From Irpex lacteus (taxonomy: Eukaryota; Basidiomycota; Agaricomycetes; Polyporales; Irpicaceae), in NCBI GenBank assembly GCA_001986395.2, contig MQVO02000002.1, positions 1 to 64,000 on the forward strand: a stretch of 64,000 bases of DNA, in the 5' to 3' direction. Position 1 is the first letter of the stretch. Every line of letters starts with the position of its first letter. Both the position numbers and the translations under genes were made by a program. The notes below the pieces were generated by a model. That model searched no databases, was not told the origin of the DNA, and saw only the letters and a program-made list of their open reading frames with translations. This document shows positions 24,632-36,914 of the stretch, piece by piece.

Positions 24632-26216
24632 ATGACTATCGAGGCGCAACCTGCTGTTCCGCACTACGTCTCAGCTCCACGCACACAGGAAGATCGTACG
24701 TAGTATATAATTTCTAGAATGGGATAATCCCAACACACCCTACGCTGCAGTGCCATGGGCCGACCTGGGTATTCTCGATTTATCCAAGGCCTCGACGCCT
24801 GAAGGACGGGCTGAACTCGCTGAGACGGCTCGCGACGCCTTGCATAACATAGGCTTCTTCTATGTCGTTAACCACGGTCTATCTAGAATTGAGGTACTAC
24901 TCCACCTGCTTCATGGCACGAACTAACTAACGTCATCTTTTCGTTAGGCAGAACGTATATTCGACATTGCTGATGTGCCCTTTTCTCAAGTGGACGAAGC
25001 GGAGAAGATACAGTATCAAGGTAAGATTATTGAAACTGGATCCTACCAGGGATATAAACCTCGTAAATTCTGGGTGCGCAACGTCCCCCTTGGTAAACAA
25101 ATTAATGACTAATAAATGTACCTCAGAATATCAACGGCGGGCAGGACCAGGTAGAGGCATATAGTAGTGCGTAACATCGTTGAACCTGTTTCTTTAATCA
25201 TCTAACAATATCTCCCAGTCAACCGAGATGTCACCAAGAGAGAGCATCCACAAGCCCTGAGGCCTTACCTCCCCGAAATTCGTGACTTTGCAAGCCACAA
25301 TCATAGAATACTTCACACTATTCTGAGGTTCGTAAACGTTCTACTATTTGTGCTTCCTAACTCAATGGTGGAAATGTTATAAGACTTCTTGCCATCGGTC
25401 TAGAGTTGGACGAGGAAACATTTGTGAAACAGCACGGCTCGGATGTTATTGGCGAGTCTGATGGTACGATCTTTTCCGATTTGTGCTCGTCGGAGGTGTG
25501 AGTCTTACCGTTGTATCCGAACAGTAAGATTCATGAAGTAGTGAGTTTTATACGTACACTGTCTTAAATTGTATTTTGACAATTCACGGTTAGTTACCCG
25601 CGCACTGCTGTTGAAGAGGAACAAGCGCAGCAGGTTTGGCTGAAGGGTCATAAAGGTACTCAGATTGTTACATCCCTCGTGATAAATGTGACTGATTGGG
25701 CTTATAGATATTGGCAGCATCACAGTTCTCTGGTCCCAGCCTGTGTCCGCTCTTCAGATACTCTCCCCAGATGGTCAGTGGAGATGGGTTCGCCATATCG
25801 AAAATGCATTAGTACGACTTATTTCGAAGATCAAGAGCCTCTTCGAAAGGGCTGATTGTTTTCTACAGGTGGTAAATGCCGGAGACTGCATGGAATTCCT
25901 GTCTGGTGGATTCTATAAGGCGACGATTCATCGCGTTTTTCAGCCACCTGCTGATCAGCGAGGCTACACGCGACTCGGCGCTTTCTACTTCGCATTCGCC
26001 GATGAGGACGTGCGACTCTCGCCCGTTACGGGTAGTCCCGTTCTGGAGAAGGTCGGCATACAGCGATATTTCGATAGCGATAATGTCCCTACAGTTGAAG
26101 AGTACCGGAAAGCCAGGACAGCGACGTATGGTAAGACTGCGTTGAAACAAAGCGAGCACGAAAAGATGGTAGAGGAGGAGGTTGTAAGCGGCGTTCTTGT
26201 GAAGCATTATAATTGA
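24632..26216 (+). CDS. 2OG-Fe(II) dioxygenase, array copy 4
   Basis: IPNS-like dioxygenase, frame intact. The start MTIEAQPAVPHYVSAP at 24632 is followed by LPWADLGILDLSKAS, FFYVVNHGLS, AERIFDIADVPF, GYKPRKFW, NINGGQDQVEAY (one residue shorter than other copies at GGV.D), VNRDVTKREHPQ, LLAIGLELDEETF, microexon VRFMKY, then YYPRTAVEEE..VWLKGHK|D. The iron-binding HxD is therefore HKD rather than the usual HTD. The last exon gives VNAGDCMEFLSGGFYKATIH (distal His) and RGYTRLGAF, ending VKHYN with TGA at 26214-26216. Family role: O2- and 2-oxoglutarate-dependent oxidation of an unknown small molecule. It is the most isolated copy of the plus-strand group. Confidence 0.87.
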
Positions 26217-27502
26217 GTAAGGACAATATCCGCGCCCATGTATTACGATGTATAATATTTACTATGAACGCCGCCATTGTCTGTAGGCTGCGGGCAGTCC
26301 GATAACTTGGGCGCTATTGGAACTACTTTGATTGCCATTCCTGGAAGAGTACGTACCCGGCTAAACCCGAATGACAACAGCGGCCTTAGTCTCGAACCAG
26401 ACGTCACGAGCTCTTTCCGCATCAAGAAGAAGACAGCAGACAGCGGAATGAGCTAGACGTCTGGTGTATTTTCGCGGGCGCTCGTAGGTCATACCGGCCC
26501 GGCTGCCTCGCAGCCAATTTCGCTGAGACTCTGCCCGCTATTTGCAGCGTATCCTAACGTTTTTATCAGGTTGGAGAGGGAAAACGTGTTTATCATCGGT
26601 ATATAGACTATACCTTAACTCTACTTACATTTAATCACCGAGTTGAGCACACTGGGCCTGCAAACTAGTGTGCTTTGGCTCAATATTCGGGTTCATGCAG
26701 TGACTGCGCTGCCATTTGCAGAGATTTATTCTAGAATTATACTCCAGATGCTATATCTAGTTGTTTTTACGCCATATGAGACCTACTGACGAGCCTGGGT
26801 GAGATGGCACTGCGTGTGGCGAGCTCATTATTCGCTTTGCCTTCGCTGCGAGGCAGCCGGGCCGGTATGACCTACGAGCGCCCGCGCAAATACACCAGAC
26901 GTCTAGCTCTGTCCGTGTCTGCTGCCTCCTTCTTCTTTCGGACAGAGCTCACAACGGCTGGATCCGAGACTACAGCGGCCTGAGGGCGGGCGAATTTGGA
27001 CTCTGGAGTCTCTATGCAGTCTTCCACCGACGATATCTTGCACTGCATGCCAAGGAAGATCAATAGAGCCTGTGGTATGAAATGAATAGCGACGTGTAGC
27101 GGCTCATCGGACCAGAAGCTAAGGTGAGTTGAACTTTCTGCTCGACGAGACTCGAAGTCGTACTGATTCATCTTCAAGTTAAGGCTATGATTCAGACTCT
27201 CAGCATGATTCCGGAGTTCAAACACACTGTCCCTAGTGAGTTAGTAAATCACCAATAAGAATACCCACAGAATGCGCATGCATTAGCCTCTCTACCTCAT
27301 CCAACGAGGATATCATACAGTCTTATCGGACACTAGAGCAGGCAAGCCTTTTCAAGCGGTGGCTTCCATGCCTCCCCAGTATCTGGCAACCCGTGACCGA
27401 CATGCATGAAGAGCGTGTGAAGCTTATATTCTGCACTGAGATAGAATGTACAAATACGTCGAGCTGCGTCCTCTCCCTTTCCCCTCAGTCCGAGAACAGA
27501 CC
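26217..27502. other. Intergenic between copies 4 and 5, with an inverted repeat
   Basis: Longer than the other inter-copy gaps. It holds the inverted repeat at 26451-26908 and a minus-strand open frame of 117 residues (26872-27225: HLSFWSDEPLHVAIHFIPQ ... SSVRKKKEAADTD). I cannot name its family, and it may be a gene remnant whose 3' end forms one arm of the repeat. Confidence 0.4.
26451..26908. repeat. Long inverted repeat, 63-bp arms
   Basis: Arms 26451-26513 and 26846-26908 are reverse complements with a single mismatch noticed (core CGCTCGTAGGTCATACCGG), separated by 332 bp. Similarity decays outward for a further 70 or so bp on both sides (left 26375-26450, right 26909-26985). No transposase is seen. 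Confidence 0.75.
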
Positions 27503-29090
27503 ATGACTATCGAAACCGAGCCTTCAGTCCCTCACTTCGTGACGGCTCCTCCGACCAAGGAGAATCGTGAGTGCTCTATGTTATCTTTTTCATTAACGCT
27601 GACTCAACGGCTCAATGATTGGCCCAGTTGTCTATGCAGACCTTGCAATTGTCGATCTCTCCAAGGCATCAACATCAGAGGGACGCGCAGAACTTGCTCA
27701 AATCGTCCGCGATGCCCTACATAACATCGGTTTCTTCTACGTCGTAAATCATGGTCTCTCCCAAAGCAAGGTACGTATTCAATGTTGATACCCATAAATC
27801 GTCTCACCTACTCATATCCACGATAGACTCAACGCGTATTTGATATTGCCGATGTCCCCTTCTCTCAAGTCGCCGATCAGGAGAAGCAGAGTTTCGTCCC
27901 AAATATAGCTGAAGAAGGTTCCTTCCAAGGCTACAAGCCACGGAAGTACTGGGTGGGTCATACGATCTTCGTAGTGCGCCTTTTTGTTCTTTATTGAACC
28001 ACCAACCTCACGTCAGCACGTGAATGGCGGAGTGCAAGACGAGATTGAAACTTACAACAGTGCGTACCACGATTGGCGAGCTACAGCGATTACAGTCTCA
28101 CGGCAGTGTATCCAGTACACCGCGACGTCACCAAAAAACCACATCCAGCAGCGCTGGAACCATACTTACCTGAAATCAGTAGGTTCGCTCAACATAACCA
28201 TGGCATTCTTCACACCCTTTTGAGGTATCACATTATAACCAACCATTACTAAACGCAGAGCTAACGGTACTGTTCATAGGCTTCTTGCCATTGGTCTTGA
28301 GCTACCCGAAGATACATTTGTGAGTCAACACGGGTGGGATGCTGTCAGTGAATCCTATAGTAAGTTATAACGTTTGCTTCTAGACTGCCATACGCTGATT
28401 CTTCTTAGCCAGATTCATGAAGTAGTAAGTGCCCCTCTACGTGCGTGTACACCACTCTGACGTAGTCCAGCTATCCTCGTTCGGCCGAAGATGAAGAGAA
28501 AGCCGAACAAGTGTGGCTTAAGGGTCACACAGGTATAGTTTCGCCCCTCAAAGTGTGCGGAGAATAGTTTGAAGTCTGACAGCGTCTTACAGATGCAGGA
28601 AGTATAACCATCCTTTGGTCCCAACCCGTGGCTGCACTGCAAATCTTATCGTCGGACGGCCAATGGAAGTGGATTCGGCACATTGATAATGCCCTGGTAA
28701 GGTTTGTACCCCGTTTTTACAAGCTCCACGTTCACCCCAATACAGGTTGTCAATGCGGGTGATTGTATGGAGTTCCTTTCCGGCGGTTTCTACAAGGCTA
28801 CCATTCACCGCGTCGTTCAACCTCCCACTGATCAACGAGGATATACGCGGCTGGGTGTTATCTACTTTGCTACTCCAGACGAGGACGTGAAGCTATTGCC
28901 TGTTGCAGGTAGTCCAGTTCTCGACCGGGTTGGCATCCGACGGAGGTTTGAAGATGAGAACGCTCCCCTGGTTGGAACCTACCGGAAAGGAAGGACAGCC
29001 GCGTATGGAAGGTCTGTGTTGAAGAAGAGCGAGGAAAAAGGGATCGAAGAGGAGGTGGTGAGTGGTGTCCTTGTGAAGCATTACAATTAG
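27503..29090 (+). CDS. 2OG-Fe(II) dioxygenase, array copy 5
   Basis: Starts MTIETEPSVPHFVTAPPT at 27503 and ends VLVKHYN with TAG at 29088-29090. Exons in order: VYADLAIVDLSKASTSEG, NHGLSQSK, TQRVFDIADVPF, GYKPRKYW, HVNGGVQDEIETY, HRDVTKKPHPAALEP, LLAIGLELPEDTF, microexon TRFMKY, YYPRSAEDEE, VWLKGHT|D, AGSITILWSQP, VVNAGDCMEFLSGGFYKATIH. All joins I checked keep frame, and HTD and the distal His are present. Substrate unknown. First of the closely spaced tandem set. Confidence 0.87.
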
Positions 29091-29472
29091 GTGGCAAGCG
29101 ATGCGATGCGATACGTGAACATATCTCACTTCATGACGTCTAGTAGCTACGATTTGTCAAGTGCACGAAAATACTCCTATCTATACTAATTACTGATTCG
29201 AACGCGACGTCACCTATAAACATTAGGCCAGTCTTCCCAGGTTTACAGTCTATGGATAAGAATAGCTTCAGGTTATCCTTGAATGACAATAAGCTTGTTC
29301 ATGATCACTGACATGCAGCTGCCTTACATAAAACTCAACTGATGATTTGCTCCACGGCCCAAAAGTGGTATAGAGGAAAAGGGTGAGCATAGAAATACAC
29401 ATCAGCCACTCCCCATTCCTTACTAAAACACCGCGAACTCAGGAGAGCAACTGACAGTCAAGGCTTAGAAAG

Positions 29473-29550
29473 CATATCCCGGAAAACATGCTGAAACGTA
29501 TCTTCACATGCTCTGAGTCTATGTTGGTTAGAAGCTGATGAACTAGTGGC
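29473..29550 (+). pseudogene. F-box-like fragment upstream of copy 6
   Basis: Reads HIPENMLKRIFTCSES, matching the start of an F-box domain (pattern HIPEDxLxxIF). It is about 260 nt upstream of the copy 6 ATG. Related decayed blocks occur at the same place before copies 7, 8, 9 and 10. Confidence 0.45.
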
Positions 29551-29736
29551 ACGGCACCCGTATATTCTCGCGACAGGGCCCAATCTACCTGACCTTATGA
29601 CACGACATACGTATACGGCATGTGAAAAGATACCTCACATGTCTGATCTCGGAAATGTGCTCGCAAACTCAACAGTTCATCCTGGAAGATACTTATAGGG
29701 TAAGCTGTGAAAGATCATCATACTGCAAAGAGAAAC

Positions 29737-31331
29737 ATGACCATCGAGACCCAGCCTCCGGTACCTCATTACGTTCCAGCCCCTTCGACCAAGCAAGACT
29801 GTGCGTAGTTTGACTTCATAGCTCATCGTCACGGTATTGAATTTCTATTCAGTGGAGTATGCCGACCTAGCCATCATCGACTTGTCCAAGGCTAACACGG
29901 CGGAGGGGCGCGCAGAGCTAGCTGCATTGGCTCGCGACGCCCTTCATAAGATTGGCTTCTTCTATGTCGTAAACCACGGTCTCTCTCCACCTGAGGTACG
30001 TTCATTCGCGTGAAAATTACAGCCTTACTTCTATTGATCACGTTACGTCAGACGGAGCGCATCTTCGACATTGCCGATGTTCCTTTCTCTCAGGTGCCCG
30101 ATCAAGAAAAGGAAGAGTTTCGCGCCAAAATAATCGAGGCAGGCTCTTACCGAGGGTACAAGCCCCGCCAATTCTGGGTGAGATATGCATCTCGCATTCG
30201 AAATTCATGCCTGATGAACTTATCTCCAGCATGTCGATGGTGGTGTACGAGACGAGATCGAGACCTATAGCAGTATGTGCTTGCTGATTTTACGGCAGAA
30301 TTGGTGTGTTAATGAGTACGATGTCGCGCAGTGCATCGGGATGTGATGAAGAAGCAGCATCCGCAAGCACTACAGCCCTATCTCCCTGAGATAGCTCAGT
30401 TTGCGCAGCACAACCATAGTATTCTTCACACAATCCTAAGGTAGGATTTAGGAGTGGTACGACCCCATCTGGCTCGTTGGTAACTGATTTTCCTGAATAG
30501 GCTGCTTGCGAGAGGTCTTGAATTACCTGAAGATACATTTGTCCAACAACACCAGTGGAGCACTGTCAGCGAAACGTATGGTAAGCTCATTGCTATTATT
30601 AATACTAGGTTCCTCTCCTCTGATTGGCACATATCACCAGTGAGGTTCATGAAGTAGTAAGCACCGTATTTGACTTTACTATCAATCGTTCGCCACTCAG
30701 GCGGCATACAGCTGGCCTCGTTCGGCTGAAGAAGAAGAGAAAGCGAAGAAGATTTGGCTCAAAGGTCACACAGGTACAACCTACTGGTGCACAGCTCGAG
30801 TCTAGAGAGATAACATTTAACATCCGCAGACATAGGAAGCATTACCATTCTCTGGTCTCAGCCGGTTTCCGCCCTTCAGATCCGTACTCCTGACGGTCGA
30901 TGGAAATGGCTACGTCATATTCAAAACGCCTTGGTCAGCTCAGCAGCCATTATACCTGCTAACAGTCGAACTGACACGCTAAACAGGTTGTCAATGCTGG
31001 CGACTGCATGGAATTTCTCTCGGGCGGTTTCTACAAGGCAACCATTCATCGTGTGTTCCAACCTCCTGAGGACCAGCGGTCATATACTCGGCTGGGGGTG
31101 ATCTATTTTGCCTCTCCGGACGAGAACGTCAAGTTATTGCCTGTTTCAGGAAGTCCTGTTCTTGATCAAGTCGGTATCCGGCGACGTTTTGAAGACGAGA
31201 ATGCGCCAACAGTCGAGAGTTACCGGAAGGGTAGAACGGCATCGTATGGTACGACTACACTCAAGCAAAGTGAGGTGAATGGCGTTGAAGTAGAGGTAGT
31301 GAGCGGTGTTGTCGTAAAACATTATAATTAA
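29737..31331 (+). CDS. 2OG-Fe(II) dioxygenase, array copy 6
   Basis: Best model of the family; ten exons join in frame to 363 residues: 29737-29800, 29853-29995, 30052-30177, 30230-30272, 30332-30440, 30501-30580, 30641-30656, 30712-30773, 30830-30933, 30987-31331. DIOX_N spans about residues 22-120 (ADLAIIDLSKA, FFYVVNHGLS, RIFDIADVPF). The catalytic half has the iron ligands H213-T-D215 and H270 (GGFYKATIH) and R280 as candidate 2-oxoglutarate ligand, at nearly the same residue numbers as in isopenicillin N synthase. The codon of D215 is split by an intron, and exon 7 is only 16 nt. The protein ends VKHYN. No lesion. Substrate and pathway unknown. Confidence 0.9.
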
Positions 31332-31832
31332 GGAGGCTCCTAAGGTTCGCTGAAGAGAGTAGTATATACACACCAACCTCACCTCGAGCTCGACCTATGC
31401 GCGATCTGTACAATTATAGCATACATCGGGACCACTGCGATTACGTTTGTCGAGCGGGATGTCACCAGTCAACCCCTATGTCTCAGACCACGATAGTTGC
31501 TATTTTGGGATGAAGGAGAATTCGGTTTCAAGCCAAGGCGCAGACCAAGTGCCACTGGCAGTCCCGTCACGGTGTTCACTCAGCCGTCGACGCGCGTGCA
31601 ATCCTGCTAAGTGAAGTCACTGCAAAATTTTAAGTTACTTACGCTATTGCGTCTGACTTATGTATTGACAGGTTCAGCCGAGCAGCTCTGTTCTTTGTTC
31701 GAATTACGCCATCAGTCTCCGAGTCGTGAGCTGAATATTGAATATTGAATGACCATGCTCGGTACGTCTGACCGTTGACTCTGAATTTCCTCTCCTGAGA
31801 AACCGAATCAAAGGGAACCTTTCCGCCGGTAG

Positions 31833-31960
31833 GAATCATGAACCATAACTCGGAAGATATGCCGGAATGCATCTTCACATGCTCCAAACATACCACGGAG
31901 CACCTGGCTATGTAGTCGTTATGTAAAATTATCTAGGAAGCTGATGCATGATGAGCTACC
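31833..31960 (+). pseudogene. F-box-like fragment upstream of copy 7
   Basis: Decayed block reading NHNSEDMPECIFTCSK, homologous to the blocks before copies 6, 8 and 9, followed by the shared GAAGCTGATG segment. Confidence 0.4.
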
Positions 31961-32097
31961 ACAAACACGGAAGGCGTATTCTCTTTCGAATCTTCAGGGC
32001 TCACACCGCTAGTACTCAAAGCGGGGACATTAGGTGTTTATACAGCGTGTGAAGATACCTGTTACACCTATCCCCGGAGAAGTTAAACCCTAGAAGG

Positions 32098-32105
32098 TAT
32101 ATATA
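32098..32105 (+). promoter_or_regulatory. TATA box of dioxygenase copy 7
   Basis: TATATATA 41 nt upstream of the ATG. The following segment (TACCTCCCAAAC before the ATG) is shared with copy 8, so the promoter was duplicated with the gene. Confidence 0.5.
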
Positions 32106-32145
32106 GCGCAAGCTGTATCATACTTGTTACCTCCCAAACAGGATC

Positions 32146-33755
32146 ATGACCATCGAGACTCAACCACCGGTGCCACACTACGTGCCCGCCCCCGTAACCA
32201 AAGAAGAGTGTATGTGCTTCAGCTTCATAGGTTTTTAGCCGTCTTTCATCTGTTTCCAGTGGACTATGCCGACCTAGCCATCATCGATTTGTCCAAGGCT
32301 TCCACAGCTGAGCGCTGATGGGCGGGCAGAGCTTGCCGCATTAGCTCGAGATGCCCTTCACAACATCGGCTTCTTTTATGTTGTGAATCATGGCATTTCT
32401 CCACACGAGGTACGTTCCATTCGTCTCCATGTACAAGCTGTTTCCACATGGGCGACATCAAATTGCTAGACGGAACGCATCTTCGATATCGCAGATGTAC
32501 CTTTTTCTCAGGTTCCAGTCAAGGAACAGGAAGGCTTTCGTGCCAAAATCATTGAGGCAGGCTCTTACCACGGATACAAACCTCGCCAATTCTGGGTGAG
32601 CACTCCAATATCTCTGCTCTCTTGTGATTTGATGATCGACCGATTTGCGTCAGCACGTGAATGGTGGTGTACGAGACGAGATTGAGACCTATGGCAGTAC
32701 GTACATATCCACGTTAGTGCGGGATCAATGTCTTGATCACGATGTCGGTATGCAGTGCATTGGGATGTCATGAAGAGGCAGCACCCGCAGGCTCTGCAGC
32801 CATATCTTCCGGAGGTAAGCGAGTTCGCGCAACACAACCATAGGATCCTCCACACTATTCTGAGGTATGATTTTCCGTCAAAATTGTGTCGCACTAAGTG
32901 GCTGACCTTCAATGTGGCATAGACTTCTTGCGAGAGGCCTCGAATTGGACGAGGACACATTCGTCAAACAACACCAGTGGAACGCTGATTCTGATAATGA
33001 GACGTACGGTAAGCCACCTACAGTGTAGACTCAAGTTGCACACGATTTCTCTCTCCTCATGCAACGGTTTCAGTGAGGTTCATGAAGTAGTAAGCGACTT
33101 ATTTTCTGAGTAGAGCTTTCTATACTCATCCAACGCAGCTGGCCTCGTTCGGACGAGGAAGAAGATAAGGCGAAGAAAATTTGGTTGAAGGGTCATACAG
33201 GTATGTTGTTATGATACATCCTCAGAGCTGAAACTAAGGAAATGTGCGCAGACATTGGAAGTATTACCATTCTTTGGTCCCAACCGGTGTCAGCCCTTCA
33301 AATTCGCACTCCAGACGGGCGGTGGAAATGGATACGTCATATTGAGAATGCCTTGGTAAGATTAGCAATCGTTTAATCGGTCCACCCGCCATTACTAATC
33401 AGTCAACCAGGTTGTCAATGCGGGCGACTCCATGGAGTTTCTCTCTGGTGGGTTTTACAAGGCGACTATCCACCGTGTCTTTCAACCTCCCGAGGATCAA
33501 CGTAAATATGCCCGGCTGGGAATCGTCTGCTTTGGCTATCCAGACGAGAACGTCAAGCTGCTGCCTGTTGCAGGTAGCCCTGTTCTTGATCGAGTTGGCA
33601 TTCGCCGGCGCTTCGAGGATGAGAACGCTCCGACAGTGGAGAGTTACCGAAAAGGCAGAACAGCCTCGTATGGGACGGTTACACTCAAGCAGAGCGAGGT
33701 GAATGGGGTTGAAGTAGAGGTAGTGAGTGGAGTTGTTGTGAAACATTATAACTGA
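32146..33755 (+). pseudogene. 2OG-Fe(II) dioxygenase, array copy 7 (7-bp frameshift)
   Basis: Start MTIETQPPVPHYVPAP and all later exons are well conserved (TERIFDIADVPF, GYKPRQFW, HVNGGVRDEIETYG, LLARGLELDEDTF, VRFMKY, WLKGHT|D, GGFYKATIH, end VKHYN at 33755). In exon 2, after KASTAE, seven extra bases near 32311-32318 (a partial duplication of GCTGA) shift the frame and give an immediate TGA. Without the 7 bp the family sequence GRAELAALARDALHNIGFF reads on. Everything downstream lacks further lesions, so the break is recent, or an assembly artefact. Intron 3 is nearly identical to that of copy 9. Confidence 0.82.
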
Positions 33756-34439
33756 GAGCTTCCTGGTCAATGTCTGGCTGGAAAATATCATGATGTATAT
33801 AGCATGGGTTTCTAACGATCGCGCTACTAGTACGCGCAGTATGTACTATTTGAGCTTGGTCATGACCAATGACATTGCGCTCATCCGCCCATGACCCGAA
33901 CAGACATATTTATAGCAGCGAAATAAACCACAATAACTGCTATTTCTGGATGAGAATGATTCGGCTAAATCCGGCGGTCTTGAAGGCCTAGCGCTAACCA
34001 CTGTTTCCTTGCTTAGTCCACGCGCAATATCATATATCAACCCCCAAGACTTTAACACACCAGTACACTCAGGCCAGCTATATGGTAAGCGAATGTCGCA
34101 AGGATCGTTGCACTGAACCGGACTCATAATCCGACATGCTCTGGCTCTCAGACAATGAGCCCTTCAGCTTTTGGTTCTCGTGAAGTAAGTACATCATCTC
34201 ATGTAGTATCGTTATACTGATCATGGTGATGCTGAAGCCACCCCTATGGTCATAGGCATTTTTTGAGTTAACGCAAGCTCTGCAAAGATAAAGCTTACTG
34301 CCCAGTATCTAGTGATGAAGGCAACCGGGCTAGACATTTCAATGACGGCAGGTACTGGTGGTACGTCTGGCCTCTGGAGCCCCCTCTTCAAGCTGAGTAG
34401 TAGCCGAACCTAGATGACAAAGCTTTACCGCCGTTAAGG

Positions 34440-34560
34440 TTCATAAACCATATCTCGGAAGATGTGCTCTAAAGCATCTTCACCAGCTCCAAACCTGCCA
34501 CGGATCATCTGGCTGTCAGTGGGTACTATTTGGAAGCTGATGAGTTATCAATACGGCACA
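34440..34560 (+). pseudogene. F-box-like fragment upstream of copy 8
   Basis: Reads HISEDVL, then an in-frame stop, then SIFTSSK; the block is followed by ATCTGGCTGTCAG and GAAGCTGATGAG as in its relatives. Clearly non-coding now. Confidence 0.4.
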
Positions 34561-34747
34561 CGTATTCTCTTCCTCGTCTTAATGGGAACACACCACTCCA
34601 TTACACGTTACGTGAGGGCATGAGCTAAGTAGACAACGTGTGAAGACACATGACACGCCTGGCCCCCGAACTGCGCTCGAAAACCAACGCACTGAAAGAT
34701 ACTTATAGTGCAAACTATGACATCGTGATTACCTCCCAAACGGGATC

Positions 34748-36323
34748 ATGACTATCGAGACTCCGCCCCCAGTGCAACATTACATTCCCGCCCCCGTAAC
34801 CAAAGAAGAGTGTATGTGCTTCAGCTTCATCGGTCTCTTTGACCGTTCTTAACCCGTTTCCAGTGGACTATGCCGACCTAGCAATACTTGATTTGTCCAA
34901 GGCTTCCACGGTCGAGGGACGCGCAGAGCTCGCCACCTTAGCCCGCGACGCCCTCCACAAAATCGGATTTTTCTATGTAATAAACCACGGTCTCTCCACA
35001 TCTGAGGTACGTTTGCATCCTATACCTCTAGAATCTGCTTTACATCAACCACATTGCTTCAGAGGGAACGCATCTTCGACATCGCCGATGTCCCCTTCTC
35101 TCAGGTTCCAGAAGAGGAGAAGGACGGCTTTCGTGCCAAAATCATTGAAGAAGGTAATTACCACGGATACAAGCCCCGCCAGTTCTGGGTGAGCAGAACG
35201 ATACGCCTATTGTATCGGACATTTATGACTAATTAATTCGGAATCAGCATGTCAATGGCGGTGTACGAGACGAGATCGAGGCTTACGGCAGTATGTACAT
35301 ATGAGCAATACTGCGAAATCTGCCTGTCTCATAACTCTGTTGTGCAGTGCAACGGGATATAACGAAAAAACCGCATCCGCAGGCGTTGCAGCCATTTCTT
35401 CCTGAGATAGCTCAATTCATGCGATACAACCATGGTATTCTCCACACTATTCTAAGGTATCGTCTCCCGGTACATCCACGTGCTTACTGGTGACTGATCT
35501 CTTGTGCAGGCTTCTTGAAAGAGGTCTTGAACTGCCTGAAGACACATTTGTTAAATGGCATCAGTGGAACGCTGAGAACGAGACGTACCGTAAGCCTATC
35601 AATTACACCCATTTTCCCTCACTCATTGTGGCATCCGGTACAGTAAGATTCATGAAATAGTGAGCAAATAGTCCTGAGAGCTTCTTCGATTCTCATATAA
35701 TGCAGCTGGCCTCGTCCGAACGAAGACGAAGAGAAGGCCAAGGGTGTTTGGTTGAAAGGGCACGCAGGTAAGAGGCTAAAGTGCATACTCAAGAGTAGAA
35801 GCGTGACGTTCTGGTGTAGACAAAGGAAGCATCACCATGCTTTGGTCCCAGCCAGTATCCGCACTTCAGATTCGTTCTCCGGATGGCCAATGGAAATGGA
35901 TACGCCACATCGAGAATGCCTTGGTGAGATCAGCAGCCACAGAACCCACCCATCAGCTGCTAATAACTGGTCAAGTAGATCGTTAATGCCGGCGATTCTA
36001 TGGAATTTATCTCCGGTGGCTACTACAAGGCGACCATCCATCGTGTGTTCCAACCTCCCGAGGACCAACGGGTATATACACGTCTAGGGGTAAACTATTT
36101 CGCGTCTTTCGACGAGAACGTGAAGCTGTTGCCTGTTTCAGGCAGTCCTGTTCTCGATCGTGTTGGTATTTGTCGACGTTTTGCGGACGAGGACGCACCA
36201 ACAGTCGAGCAGTTACGGAAGGCTAGAACAGCTTCATACGGGAATACCCCATTGAAGCAGAGCGACGTAAACGGTGTCGAAGTGGAAGTAGTTTGTGGGG
36301 TCGTGGTGAAGCATTACAACTAA
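34748..36323 (+). CDS. 2OG-Fe(II) dioxygenase, array copy 8
   Basis: Starts MTIETPPPVQHYIPAP and ends VVKHYN with TAA at 36321-36323. Exons: VDYADLAILDLSKAS, FFYVINHGLS, RERIFDIADVPF, GYKPRQFW, HVNGGVRDEIEAYG, QRDITKKPHPQALQPF, LLERGLELPEDTF, microexon LRFMKY, WPRPNEDEEKAKGVWLKGHA|D, KGSITMLWSQP, SGGYYKATIH. The iron-binding motif is HAD, and the usual H of HRD is Q; both are tolerated positions. The reading frame is intact. Substrate unknown. Confidence 0.86.
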
Positions 36324-36677
36324 AGGGGGCTGTTAAAAACATCTGATTTGAAGAGTATCTGCGAAATACGATCATCACCTTGGGCTACACGCTTAGTATT
36401 CGATTGTATGAATATATTTTCTCGCAATACCACCGCTCGCATCCAGCTTAGTCATGCCTCAAACTAAAAGAACTGCTGTTTCGGGATGAAAGGTGCACGA
36501 CTTCGGCTAAAGCCGTGTTCGGCGGTTAGTAACTACCGGCCATGAACACACTCAGGCTTCACTTGAACCGTCGTGTTAGGTGGCTAATCAAGGTAGCCTT
36601 ACACTGAGCGTCGAACACTGATCTGATATACAAAGGTAAGTCCATATATACCGTCGTCACTCATAGTAACATCACTA

Positions 36678-36914
36678 ATGAGAGACTTAACTAAGAAAGC
36701 TTTAGGTTTCCCATGCTATGCAGTTGTCACTCTTCACGACGACCCGGACTCACTGAACCACGCCTCACTAAACCTAGAACAATCCGAATCTTCTATACCG
36801 TCTGCGTTCATGAACCATATCCCGGAAGACATGCTGAAATACGTCTTCACATACTCCAATGATACCGCGGATTCTCTGGCTCTCACAGTCTGCTTGCTAT
36901 CCAGAAGTGTATGA
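36678..36914 (+). pseudogene. F-box-like fragment upstream of copy 9 (open frame)
   Basis: The best preserved of the upstream blocks: a 78-residue open frame containing FMNHIPEDMLKYVFTYSND and then DSLALTVCLLSRS, resembling the first two helices of an F-box. It stops soon after, lacking any substrate-binding region, so it is read as a remnant carried along with the dioxygenase unit, though a small protein cannot be excluded. Confidence 0.45.

Noticed and set aside
36678..36914. Functional F-box gene
   Set aside because: Only the first helices are present and sister blocks contain stops; treated as a remnant.
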